DNA of 40,869 nucleotides, from positions 251 to 41,119 of the forward strand of contig NZ_MSLS01000040.1 of assembly GCF_001940785.1 (NCBI RefSeq). The letters are read 5' to 3'. The notes beneath the pieces are model-generated. The model saw only the letters and a list, made by a program, of their open reading frames with translations, was not told the origin of the DNA and did not search any database. Both the position numbers and the translations under genes were made by a program. Positions within the stretch are counted from its first letter, which is position 1; each line of letters starts with the position of its first letter. The DNA is from Bacillus sp. MRMR6 (GTDB taxonomy: Bacteria > Bacillota > Bacilli > Bacillales > Cytobacillaceae). Of the stretch, positions 25,542 through 34,061 are shown piece by piece.

Positions 25542-28500
25542 CTGTAAATCTAATACAATGACATTCACTGAATGTGCAGCTAATGTGACGACAGTACAGT
25601 TGTCGTCCATCTGGATTTCTGTTTCTGAAGGAACGACCATTTCGGCGTTCTTTTTATTAACGTTCGGTGTATGAACAAGAGATTCGTCCCCTGTTACGGT
25701 GATCATTTTACCTGCAGCAGTCAGGCTAAGCTCTTTTAACATGACTTTCGTTGTTTTTTCAAATGGATCAGCGTTGACTAGCTTAACATAAACATGTTGA
25801 TCGTCTTTTGTAACAGAGTTGAAAATATCTCCATTATAAGCTTCTAATTTATAGTCCAACACTTTGCTGGTAAACATACCGTCATTGTAAGAGCAGATCA
25901 GACGATCTCCTGTACCTCCGCCATAATTTACTGAAATGGTGTACAGTGTATGATCTGCCAACTCTTCGTAGCAGCTGGCCCGCAGGTTGCCGGCTGCTGT
26001 ACTAGATGAATAGTCACCTAACATATACCCTTGAACTCCCTGTTTGTATACTTTCACACCAGTCGCATTTCCGTTATATCCTACGGCGTATTCTAAGCAA
26101 TCCTTTTTCTCTGGTGAAATATCGGTCACGCCCACACCAACATAAAAACCGTCGGTGCCTGACACCTTTGTCGCTTCCACCTCAACTTGATAATTGGTCC
26201 AGCTGTCGTTTAGGATATATAACCCATTTAATCCGCCGTTTTGTGCCTGTAAAATCAAACCCTTTTCAAGATCAAGTGTGTATCCGGCCGAACCTGGAAT
26301 CATCTCCCATGCAGGATTTAATTCTTTCGTGAAGTCTTGGTCCAACAGAACCTTACCACTGACATTTTCAGTTACTTTCACGCTCTTCACATAGACTTCC
26401 GCATTGCCCGCCGCAATTTCAATGCCGCCTCTTGGTGTGAGCTCTGACAACTGTCCATTTCGATAAGAGGAGAACGATGTCCCCAGTAATTTATTGCCAA
26501 GGTATTTCGCAAACAGCTGCTGTACGTAGTAATTCGGCGTAAACCATATCGTTTCGTCGTCAAACCAAATTAAATCTGGCGTCCAACGGTATGTTCCGTC
26601 GGTCAAGACCTTGTTAAATAACGGTGCATAAGCAGCTAATCTTACTACATCGGAATTTTTTTCAAAACCAGTCATCAAGGCTGCTTCGGCAATCGCACCG
26701 GCCAAGGTATTTTTATCTGTCGAAGCAAACTCGCCAACAAATACCTTTGAGGTCTCCGTTTCATTCAAACTGCCGTCCGGCTGATAGGCTCTGTAATAAT
26801 AGTTGTACCTGTCTGCATTGTTTAACAAATACTCGTTGGAGCGGTAGTAATGCTCATCGGCAATGGTATCCATATAGTTCGGTTGTTTTTCATACCAAGT
26901 CACCGTTTCTTCGATAGCATTCCTGCCATCGGTAAAGTTGACGGTGGCTGATCCATTTAAATTCCCGCTTAGGAACTTCCAGCCTTCCTGATATGCATCA
27001 TCATCTGCTTGCGCTCCGACAGTCGAAATAATATTCAATTCATAACCCGGATACTGCTTTTCCATATATTCATCAATCTTTGCTTTAAAATATTCAAAGT
27101 TCGCAAAAAACTCTGTACCCCAGTTTTCATTGCCAATCCCTAAGTAGTGCAGGTCGAACGGTGCAGCGTGTCCCATCTTTTTACGTAAAGCAGACCACTC
27201 GTTCTCTTCAAAATCAGTGCTGATCGCAAAATCAATTAAATCGGTAAAGCTCTTAACATAATAATCTCTTAGGTCCCCGCCTGCCGGATGGACGTAATTC
27301 GAGCGTGCCTGGCAAAGCACACCGCAAGCCATTACTGGAAGTGGAGTGGCATTCAAGTCTTCGGCTAATTGGAAATATTCCATATAGCCTAATCCCATTG
27401 TCATCATGTAGCCCCATACATTAAAGTTTTCTTTCCGCAGCTCAATAGCACCTACAGAATCTTTCCATTCGTATACGTTCTCCCAAATATAGGAGCCTTC
27501 CGAAATACATCCACCAGGAAAACGGAAGAATGTCGGTTTTAAGTCAACCAGTGCATTCACCAAATCTTTTCGCAAACGATAGTTTGGATTGCCTTTATAG
27601 TTGAAGTGAGCTGTTTGTGAACTCTTTTCCTCACCGGCACCCCAAACATCCTGCGGCATCAACGAAACCATATCGATGCTAATGTCACCGCCGTTAAAGG
27701 TTAAAGCAAGCTGTCCCAGCGTAGTTTTGGAGCCGGTCAAGACAATCTCTGAATCGATGCCGTACTTTTTCCAAACGTTTCCGCCTTCTACCTCTATCGT
27801 TACGGTGTCACTAATTGTTGCACCGTCGGGATTTTGAAGCTCTAATGTGATGCTTCCCGCGGATTCTGCTTTAGCCCAAATCGTAAAGTCATAGCCTTCA
27901 CCTTGTTTAATCGACATCGCACAATGATGATTAGAATCGGTAAAACCTTTATTGATAATCGTGCTGCCCGCTGGAACGGTAATATAATGAGAGTTGACGT
28001 CTTGATCAGAAATTCCAAAATGGTCGTTTAATCCTCCCGTATTTTGTACGGTTACTTTATTAGTATCTCCAAACCACGCATACAGCGGCTGATGGTTTCT
28101 GCCTGTAGAGCATCCGCACTCGCCGGAAGCATGTGAATAAGTATCAAAAACAAACGATTCAAAGGAACGGTTTTGTACAAGCTCAGCATAAATGCCGCCG
28201 TCCGCTGCATTGTTAATGTCTTCGTAAAATAGTCCGTACAATGTCTTACTGATGTCTAAAACTTCTTGGCTTCCGTCAATCATTATATGATGGGAAGGAA
28301 TCCCTTTAGGAAGGACCGTCACGGTAAATTCTTTTTCGGTTGCTTCATTCCCTTTGGTTAAGAAGGCAGTTAAGGTAACTCCTTTTGGCGCGTGGATTTC
28401 CCCTACTTTTCCGTCATTCGATAATACGACTGTATCGCTCGATTTCCAGGAAACTTCTACTTTACCGCCCATGAGAGAAGAAGGCAGGTTGAGATCCTTT

Positions 28501-29279
28501 ATTACGATTTTAATAGGAAAGGATAAATATTTATCTTTGGCTAGTTGAACGATCTCACGGTCAGTAAGCGATTCGCACATTACCTCGATGACTTCATCCT
28601 GCGTTAAGCCTGCTTTATATACGCGAAAGTCAGACAGAGAACCGTTAAAATCCTCATCTGCCTCATGCTGTGATCTACCAATATAATTATTATTGTAGTT
28701 GTCTGGTTCTGCAAACGTTTCAAACCACTGACGAAGTTTTGCATATGTACCACTAGAAGTCTGACTGATAGAACCATCTGCTACTGCTTCACCGTTAACG
28801 TAAACAACAGGCCCAGCACTGCTTAACGTGCCGCCTTTTGTTCCTCTAACCGACATGGCGACATGGAACCACTCTCCTGAAGAGAAGGTTCTTCCAGCAT
28901 CAGCAACAAGATCTGCTCCTGAAAAACAAGTGCCTCGTATATTTCGTGTCAAGAATAGGTATGGACCTGTTGGACCTTTACCAAAATCAAAAATTCTTTC
29001 CCATACGTTCGTACCTTTTTTCAAGTAAACCCATGTACTTACGGTAATCCCGCTATGATCGTTGATTTCTTTGAAAAGACCCGTTGGAAGCTTTATATAG
29101 GAAGTTCCGTTTTTACCACCGGCAAGCGTAACCGCTGTTGTGCCACCTATTGTTTCCACTATAGGTTTTGTTGTTCCCTCAGGTGTTGCATGATGGCCAC
29201 TTTCTGAGCTATCTTTTCCGACATGGTCGGGTTCATTAAATTTATAATGGGTGATGATATGGTCCTTAAATGAAATCAT
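25539..29279 (-). CDS. GH51 alpha-L-arabinofuranosidase with extra LamG and Ig-like domains, no signal peptide
   Basis: The 1246-residue enzyme releases terminal arabinose from arabinan or arabinoxylan pieces. Residues about 1-235 form a LamG jelly roll (HYKFNEPDHVGKDSSESGHH). Residues about 240-330 are Ig-like. The GH51 part begins near residue 345 (YGLFYEDINNAADGGIYAEL). An inserted carbohydrate-binding-like domain (about 430-560) precedes the barrel. The acid/base Glu lies in GIGNENWG (about 715) and the nucleophile in VFVGEFAST (about 850). The GH51 C-terminal domain is split by a second jelly-roll insert (about 970-1180) before it closes at VVTLAAHSVNVIVLDL. The start has AAAGGAG 8 nt upstream and no signal sequence, so it probably works in the cytoplasm. 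It is regulated by three AraR-like boxes and is followed by the kinase gene. Confidence 0.9.
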   Translation of the reverse strand: MISFKDHIITHYKFNEPDHVGKDSSESGHHATPEGTTKPIVETIGGTTAVTLAGGKNGTSYIKLPTGLFKEINDHSGITVSTWVYLKKGTNVWERIFDFGKGPTGPYLFLTRNIRGTCFSGADLVADAGRTFSSGEWFHVAMSVRGTKGGTLSSAGPVVYVNGEAVADGSISQTSSGTYAKLRQWFETFAEPDNYNNNYIGRSQHEADEDFNGSLSDFRVYKAGLTQDEVIEVMCESLTDREIVQLAKDKYLSFPIKIVIKDLNLPSSLMGGKVEVSWKSSDTVVLSNDGKVGEIHAPKGVTLTAFLTKGNEATEKEFTVTVLPKGIPSHHIMIDGSQEVLDISKTLYGLFYEDINNAADGGIYAELVQNRSFESFVFDTYSHASGECGCSTGRNHQPLYAWFGDTNKVTVQNTGGLNDHFGISDQDVNSHYITVPAGSTIINKGFTDSNHHCAMSIKQGEGYDFTIWAKAESAGSITLELQNPDGATISDTVTIEVEGGNVWKKYGIDSEIVLTGSKTTLGQLALTFNGGDISIDMVSLMPQDVWGAGEEKSSQTAHFNYKGNPNYRLRKDLVNALVDLKPTFFRFPGGCISEGSYIWENVYEWKDSVGAIELRKENFNVWGYMMTMGLGYMEYFQLAEDLNATPLPVMACGVLCQARSNYVHPAGGDLRDYYVKSFTDLIDFAISTDFEENEWSALRKKMGHAAPFDLHYLGIGNENWGTEFFANFEYFKAKIDEYMEKQYPGYELNIISTVGAQADDDAYQEGWKFLSGNLNGSATVNFTDGRNAIEETVTWYEKQPNYMDTIADEHYYRSNEYLLNNADRYNYYYRAYQPDGSLNETETSKVFVGEFASTDKNTLAGAIAEAALMTGFEKNSDVVRLAAYAPLFNKVLTDGTYRWTPDLIWFDDETIWFTPNYYVQQLFAKYLGNKLLGTSFSSYRNGQLSELTPRGGIEIAAGNAEVYVKSVKVTENVSGKVLLDQDFTKELNPAWEMIPGSAGYTLDLEKGLILQAQNGGLNGLYILNDSWTNYQVEVEATKVSGTDGFYVGVGVTDISPEKKDCLEYAVGYNGNATGVKVYKQGVQGYMLGDYSSSTAAGNLRASCYEELADHTLYTISVNYGGGTGDRLICSYNDGMFTSKVLDYKLEAYNGDIFNSVTKDDQHVYVKLVNADPFEKTTKVMLKELSLTAAGKMITVTGDESLVHTPNVNKKNAEMVVPSETEIQMDDNCTVVTLAAHSVNVIVLDLQ

Positions 29280-29322
29280 GGATGTGCTCCTTTACCAGAA
29301 TAATGGAAGTGTTTACATTTTC

Positions 29323-29338
29323 ACTTGTACGTATAATA
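29323..29338. promoter_or_regulatory. AraR-like operator 1
   Basis: ACTTGTACGTATAATA resembles the B. subtilis AraR box (core TTGTNCGTACAA) and lies 44 nt before the GH51 start, inside the transcribed leader. The core is intact except one C-to-T and a degenerate right edge. AraR itself is not in this window. Confidence 0.6.
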
Positions 29339-29355
29339 AGAATATGAAACGCACA

Positions 29356-29371
29356 ACATGTACTTACAACT
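29356..29371. promoter_or_regulatory. AraR-like operator 2
   Basis: ACATGTACTTACAACT matches an AraR-type 16-mer (ATTTGTACGTACAAAT) at 12 positions. It lies one base from the -10 box at 29372-29377, covering the expected transcription start. Its centre is 33 nt from that of operator 1, about three helix turns, fitting cooperative binding. Confidence 0.5.
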
Positions 29372-29401
29372 ATTATAATACCAATCTACCCAAATTACCA
29401 A
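29372..29401 (-). promoter_or_regulatory. Predicted promoter of the GH51-kinase operon
   Basis: On the minus strand TTGGTA (29396-29401) and a perfect TATAAT (29372-29377) are 18 nt apart. Operators 1 and 2 lie directly downstream. Confidence 0.6.
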
Positions 29402-29430
29402 CAAATTCTTGGAATTCATGGGGAATTCAT

Positions 29431-29452
29431 GGGGACAGTTCTCCTGCTTCCT
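29431..29452. repeat. Degenerate half copy of the hairpin repeat (G)
   Basis: GGGGACAGTTCTCCTGCTTC keeps only the left arm of the family, with one change. The right arm is missing or reduced to aaacgaag near 29472. It is preceded by a small duplication (ggaattcat ggggaattcat). Confidence 0.6.
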
Positions 29453-29487
29453 CACAATTTTCACAAAATTGAAACGAAGATAATCCC

Positions 29488-29507
29488 TCTTGTACGAACA
29501 TGTACAA
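29488..29507. promoter_or_regulatory. AraR-like operator 3, upstream site
   Basis: TTGTAC (29490-29495) and GTACAA (29502-29507) form an inverted repeat with a six-base centre. TCTTGTACGAACATGT also matches the AraR-type 16-mer at 11 positions. It lies about 90 nt upstream of the -35 box, suitable for looping with operators 1 and 2. Inference only. Confidence 0.4.
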
Positions 29508-29512
29508 AAGGT

Positions 29513-29580
29513 GCATAGGGACGGTTCTTGTGCTTCCTTCGTTTCATTAAACGAAGGAAGCACGAGAACCGTCCCTATGC
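29513..29580. repeat. Hairpin repeat copy D, overlapping a gene end
   Basis: The longest copy: two 32-nt arms with loop catt and one G-T pair. The left arm starts GCATAGGGACGGTTC. Its right end contains the TAG stop codon (29575-29577) of the MBL-fold gene, so the gene's last codon and stop come from the repeat. Confidence 0.9.
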
Positions 29581-30252
29581 ATTTGCGTGATAAAGTTCTT
29601 CTAGTCTTTGTTTTTCAGATCCTTGACATATTCCACCATGATAACAGATTATTTGGTTTGTTTCATTGGACAGCAGTTTGCCAATGCTTTGATAGGCTTC
29701 TTTCATATTCAGGGTGTATTGTGGATTAGGTCCACGTAATTCACCATTCACTGCAATTGTTGCATCTCCTGCTATTAAGGTCTTACTTTCAATATGATAC
29801 AAACTAATATGATCTGGTGTATGCCCTGGAGTGAAAATCACCTTAATCCCGCCACATTCAGGTAAAACGTCATCATCCTCCACTGTTTGATCTACATGTG
29901 CCTTAGGAGGCACCACCTTTGGGTCTTTTAGTTTCAATAATCTTTTTTCACCCTCGATATAAGGCTTAGCCAAACGATGCGCTAAAACGTCTATTTTTTG
30001 TTCAGCAGCGCCAATGATTTCTGGCAAACTGCCAATATGGTCAAGATCATGGTGTGTGATAATTACTTTCGTCAGTCTATTAAAAGAGACACCGAGCTTA
30101 TTCATCTCATTACGTATGACATCCAGTTGCCCTGGAACTCCCGCATCCACCAAAACAACTTCTTCTTCATCCCAAATTAAGGTTGGATTAATAACCTTTG
30201 GTTCTCCATTTGAATTCATGATTAAATTTAGGACTGCAATATTACTTTTCAT
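29575..30252 (-). CDS. MBL-fold metallo-hydrolase
   Basis: The 225-residue protein has the metallo-beta-lactamase fold. The main metal motif reads THHDLDHIG (residues about 63-71), that is HxDxDH, where most family members have HxHxDH; this Asp variant is common in some Bacillus members. FTPGHTPDHISLY (residues about 136-148) and LIAGDATI carry the further His and the bridging Asp. YHGGICQ near residue 206 gives the last His. It may cleave a thioester or lactone, but the substrate is unknown. The strong ribosome site AAAGGAG precedes ATG. It is the last gene of the TRAP/TPP operon (84-nt gap) and its stop codon lies in hairpin repeat D. Confidence 0.85.
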   Translation of the reverse strand: MKSNIAVLNLIMNSNGEPKVINPTLIWDEEEVVLVDAGVPGQLDVIRNEMNKLGVSFNRLTKVIITHHDLDHIGSLPEIIGAAEQKIDVLAHRLAKPYIEGEKRLLKLKDPKVVPPKAHVDQTVEDDDVLPECGGIKVIFTPGHTPDHISLYHIESKTLIAGDATIAVNGELRGPNPQYTLNMKEAYQSIGKLLSNETNQIICYHGGICQGSEKQRLEELYHANA

Positions 30253-30336
30253 CGTCCAGCTCCTTTCATTTCAATTTAATACGTAACTTACTTCAACTTT
30301 TCTATCATTATAACTATTATTGCACCTTCATATCAT

Positions 30337-32055
30337 TTATTTAATCGTTGTTTTTAATCCTGCAGAACTCATTGCCCCTATATACTTCTTAGCTGGATGA
30401 GGCTCAAACCGAACTTCTACATCAATAACAGCGGGTAATCCCGATGCCAATGCCCTTTTTAGTGCTGGTTTTACTTCGTCAATACTCGAAATTCTCTCTC
30501 CATAACAGCCAAATCCTCTTGCGATGTCTGCATAATTGGTTTCTGATAGCTCGACTCCATAGGAATAATTATACATATTTCGTTGGCTGCTTTGTTGAAT
30601 TCCCCAAGCAGAATTATTATGAATAATATGAATAACCTGTATCCCGTACCGTCGGGCGGTGTCTAGTTCCTGCAAAGTAAAGCCAAATGAGCCATCTCCT
30701 GTAATACTAAATACTGGTCGGTCTGGATGAAGTAATTTAATCGCATGCGCGTACGGTGTGCCATAACCCAGCTGAGAATTTCCTGGTTCATGAAATCTTG
30801 TTCGTGGTTCACGAATGGGTGTAAAGTCATTGCTCCAAAACGTCGTGTGCCCCCCATCAAAAACGACTAGTGATTCATCCGGTAATAATTCCCCGATTTC
30901 ATTCGCTAATAGGGCCGGATGCAAAACAGGCTTTTCGTCGAACATTATTCCCGTAAGTTCCTCGCGGTAAGCACGGTAGGTTTCCACTAATGACCGGGTC
31001 CACTCACGCTCAGCAGCATCAAAATTTTTCAGGCGTAATATATCGATAATATCCTTCATTACTGATTTAGCATCACCCTGTAACCCAACTTCTACCCGGG
31101 TCAATTTCCCGATTACAGACGGATCGATATCAATGTGGATTATTTTTTGTGTTGGTCCACCTGGTGTAAGCGGTCCATTTTTACCCCAAAGCCAGGAAGA
31201 AAATCGGCAGCCTACTGCGAGAACCACATCTGCCTCTTGCAGTGCCCGAGGAATGGAATGACCTCCCATAATTCCACCCTGTCCTATATAGTCAGGGTCA
31301 GTGCTCGATACAACTCCTGTTCCCATTTGCGTTGCTGTTGCCGGTGCTTTTAACGTTTTCGCCAGCTGACGAAATTCATCTGTTGCACCGGAGGCTATCA
31401 CACCACCGCCTGCTAATAATAACGGTCTTTCTGATGCCATTAAAATCTCAGTAGCAACTTTAATGTCATTAGCGCTAGCACGCGGTCTGCCAATCACACG
31501 ATATTGTGGAGGCTCAACATCAAAAACGGTTTCGTCTATTTCTACGGTATGTGCTAGTGCATCTGCGGAAAAATCTAAATGAACAGGTCCAGGCTTCCCT
31601 GAGAGCGCTTCTCGAAATGCCCATTGAACCAATTCTGGTATTCTTTTCCCATCTCTTACAACAGCGTTCCATTTTGTAATCGGCTTAAAAAGATTTTCGG
31701 CATCAAAATCCATAAACATTCCATGGAAAGGATAAGAACTTCTATTTGGATTGTTTGAAGTCATAACAATCATCGGAATATTATTATTGTAAGCACTTTG
31801 AACCCCAGGAACTAAATTAACAGAACCAGGTCCCATTTCTCCGAGACAAACACCCGTTTTTCCAGTTGAATGGAATACAGCAGCAGCCATATGTGCGGCT
31901 GATGCTTCATGGCGTGTCCCCACATACTCCATAGTGGGTTCTAGGGATACTTGTCTTAGAAAGGACATAAACCTTCCGCCAACAATCCCAAAAACGAAGG
32001 GGACTTTTTCTATTTTTAAGCACCGAAGTAATATTTCTCCACCAGTCATTTTCAT
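30337..32055 (-). CDS. Thiamine-diphosphate enzyme of the acetolactate synthase/benzoylformate decarboxylase superfamily
   Basis: The 572-residue protein has the three-domain TPP architecture. The PYR domain has the activating Glu in YVGTRHEASAAHMA (Glu about 49) and GEMGPGSVNLVPGVQSAYNN. The central domain has RPLLLAGGGVIASGA. The PP domain has the TPP-Mg motif ITGDGSFGFTLQELDTA (about 452-468) ending in HNNSAWG (about 478-484). Members decarboxylate or condense 2-oxo acids. It is not a biosynthetic acetolactate synthase by context: no ilvN or ilvC is near, and it follows TRAP genes. Given the aromatic aldehyde dehydrogenase and dioxygenase nearby, decarboxylation of an aromatic 2-oxo acid is my inference. 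Oxalyl-CoA decarboxylase or benzaldehyde-lyase type activities are alternatives. Confidence 0.83.
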   Translation of the reverse strand: MKMTGGEILLRCLKIEKVPFVFGIVGGRFMSFLRQVSLEPTMEYVGTRHEASAAHMAAAVFHSTGKTGVCLGEMGPGSVNLVPGVQSAYNNNIPMIVMTSNNPNRSSYPFHGMFMDFDAENLFKPITKWNAVVRDGKRIPELVQWAFREALSGKPGPVHLDFSADALAHTVEIDETVFDVEPPQYRVIGRPRASANDIKVATEILMASERPLLLAGGGVIASGATDEFRQLAKTLKAPATATQMGTGVVSSTDPDYIGQGGIMGGHSIPRALQEADVVLAVGCRFSSWLWGKNGPLTPGGPTQKIIHIDIDPSVIGKLTRVEVGLQGDAKSVMKDIIDILRLKNFDAAEREWTRSLVETYRAYREELTGIMFDEKPVLHPALLANEIGELLPDESLVVFDGGHTTFWSNDFTPIREPRTRFHEPGNSQLGYGTPYAHAIKLLHPDRPVFSITGDGSFGFTLQELDTARRYGIQVIHIIHNNSAWGIQQSSQRNMYNYSYGVELSETNYADIARGFGCYGERISSIDEVKPALKRALASGLPAVIDVEVRFEPHPAKKYIGAMSSAGLKTTIK

Positions 32056-32092
32056 TAAAAAATCTCCTATCTATTTAAATATCACCCTGCCA

Positions 32093-33397
32093 TTACATGA
32101 AGGATGGCAGCAACGTAACAATCTGAGGAAACAAGATTAATAGTATAATAATGACCAAGTCAGCGAGTATAAAAGGATAACTGCCTTTATAAACATCCCT
32201 TAAATCACTGCCAGGCACTGTGCCTTTAATGATAAACAAACTTAATCCAAAAGGAGGTGTAACAAGTGCAACCTCTGCAAGAAATACCACCATCACCGCA
32301 AACCAGATCGGATCAAAGCCTAAGGAGACGATAGCTGGAAAAATGATCGGCAAGGTGATAAACATGGCTGCAATCATGTCCATAAACATACCAACGATTA
32401 AGTACATAAAAACAATAGCGATTAAAATAAAAATAGGTGCGACTGGAAGATTAACTAGGAAGTCAGATAATATCGCTGGGATTCTTGTAACGGTTAAGAA
32501 ATAACTGAAAATAAATGAACTCGCAATGATTAGAAAAATAACACTTGTTGTTTTGATAGTTTGGGTTAATGCATCTTGGAGCATTTTTATATTTAACTTG
32601 TGTTTGATTAAAAACATGATAAATACTACAAATGCACCGATGGCCCCAGACTCAGTTGGCGTGAATTTTCCCGTATATAAACCTGCTACAATAAAAAATA
32701 CTAAAAAAGCAAAACCGCCGATCTGTTTTAAGGAAGAAATTCTATCTTTCCATGTTGATTTAGCAATAGGTGTTGATATAGCAGGGTTTCGTTTCACTAA
32801 AATAAATACCAGCCCCATATATACGACAGCAGCTAAGATTCCCGGTAATAAACCACCGATTAACATTTTTCCAATTGACTGTTCGGTTGCAATCGCCACT
32901 ACAATCATTAATACGCTCGGAGGAATTAACGAAGCTAAAGGGCCGACAGAGGCTACCGTTCCATAAGCTAATCTTTTATCGACACCAGATTTGATCATTT
33001 CTGGAATAGCGATCCTAGCCAGGGTAGCCGTTGATGCCGTTCCTGATCCTGAGATGGCTCCGAAGCCAGCTCCACCTAGTATGGTCGCTTGAACTAAACC
33101 GCCAGGAACATGGCCAATCCATTTACTTGAAGTCTCAAACAGCTTCGTTACAATTCCTGTATAATAGGTTAAGTAACCCATAAACACAAATAAAGGAACC
33201 GCCGTAAAACTGGATTTACCAAGTTCATGATAGTATGTAGATCCCATTATATTTAAACTAGGTTTTAACCCACTCACAAACCAGAAACCAATAAAACCAA
33301 TAAAAACCATGGTAAATGCCACCGGAATTCTCATAAACATTAAAAAGAATAATAGTAAAATTCCTATCGTTCCAATCATCTGTGGACTTACATCCAT
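32093..33397 (-). CDS. dctM: TRAP transporter large permease (DctM)
   Basis: The 434-residue membrane protein is the sodium-coupled transport subunit of a TRAP transporter. It has about 12 predicted helices. Motifs include the start of the first helix GILLLFFLMFMRIPVAFTMV, AGFGAISGSGTASTATLARI, the conserved VGPLASLIPPSVLMIV, and ALVTPPFGLSLFII near the C-terminus. The start has AAGGGGTGAGGAG before ATG. It lies 37 nt after dctQ and 37 nt before the TPP gene, so all are in one operon. TRAP systems take up organic acids. Substrate is not readable from this subunit. Confidence 0.93.
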   Translation of the reverse strand: MDVSPQMIGTIGILLLFFLMFMRIPVAFTMVFIGFIGFWFVSGLKPSLNIMGSTYYHELGKSSFTAVPLFVFMGYLTYYTGIVTKLFETSSKWIGHVPGGLVQATILGGAGFGAISGSGTASTATLARIAIPEMIKSGVDKRLAYGTVASVGPLASLIPPSVLMIVVAIATEQSIGKMLIGGLLPGILAAVVYMGLVFILVKRNPAISTPIAKSTWKDRISSLKQIGGFAFLVFFIVAGLYTGKFTPTESGAIGAFVVFIMFLIKHKLNIKMLQDALTQTIKTTSVIFLIIASSFIFSYFLTVTRIPAILSDFLVNLPVAPIFILIAIVFMYLIVGMFMDMIAAMFITLPIIFPAIVSLGFDPIWFAVMVVFLAEVALVTPPFGLSLFIIKGTVPGSDLRDVYKGSYPFILADLVIIILLILFPQIVTLLPSFM

Positions 33398-33434
33398 CTC
33401 CTCACCCCTTTACCCTTTATTCCTAGAACAAGAT

Positions 33435-33992
33435 TTATGAAATTGATTTATTTTCGATTTTACTTTCTTCTATAAATTCAGGTTTGTTTTCTACTTTCTT
33501 TATGTTAGTCAGCATTAATATTGAATCTAATAATAATCTAATACTTAAAACACCTATTCCGATGGTTAGCAATACTTTGGAAGGCCATAAAGGAATTTTA
33601 ATCAGCCCCATTGTGTGCTCTTGAGCTGAAAAAGATGTGACAGCATTGACGCCGCTTTTCCAAGCAATAACGAACATCACAAGAAAACCGATTAGATATC
33701 CTGTTAAATCTAACAAATTTTTATATAATGCCGGGAGCTTACTAGTAGCAATCTCGATCATGATATTCTCTTTTTTTCCTTGGACGTATGAAAATCCTAA
33801 TGCAACAATGATGATTAACGCGATATTCATGATTTCAATTACTCCAGCAATTGGCTTGTTAAAAACATTCCTCATAATTACGTCTACGGTTATTAAAAGC
33901 ATCGAAAAAATAACCGTCACACCTGATACCATTAATAAAAAAAATTCTAGTTTGCTAAATTTCTCTTCTATTTTTTTCAATAAAAGATTCAT
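33435..33992 (-). CDS. dctQ: TRAP transporter small permease (DctQ)
   Basis: The protein is about 185 residues with four predicted helices (FFLLMVSGVTVIFSMLLITV, ALIIIVALGFSYVQGKKENI, LIGFLVMFVIAWKSGVNAV, KVLLTIGIGVLSIRLLLDSI). The second region carries the DctQ motif with charged residues after the helix (GKKENIMIEI). It partners DctM in the membrane. I chose the ATG at 33992, because GGAGG lies about 5 nt upstream; an earlier in-frame start at 34031 lacks a site. The C-terminal tail (about residues 168-185) is highly charged. Confidence 0.88.
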   Translation of the reverse strand: MNLLLKKIEEKFSKLEFFLLMVSGVTVIFSMLLITVDVIMRNVFNKPIAGVIEIMNIALIIIVALGFSYVQGKKENIMIEIATSKLPALYKNLLDLTGYLIGFLVMFVIAWKSGVNAVTSFSAQEHTMGLIKIPLWPSKVLLTIGIGVLSIRLLLDSILMLTNIKKVENKPEFIEESKIENKSIS

Positions 33993-34061
33993 CTCAGCCT
34001 CCAATCTATCATCAAGGGTAGGTCGGGGCATACCCTTGATGATTGGTCATTCATGATCAGT

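Noticed and set aside
29321..29563. Minus-strand frame of 80 codons before the GH51 gene
   Set aside because: It passes through the operators, promoter and half hairpin repeat and has no ribosome site.
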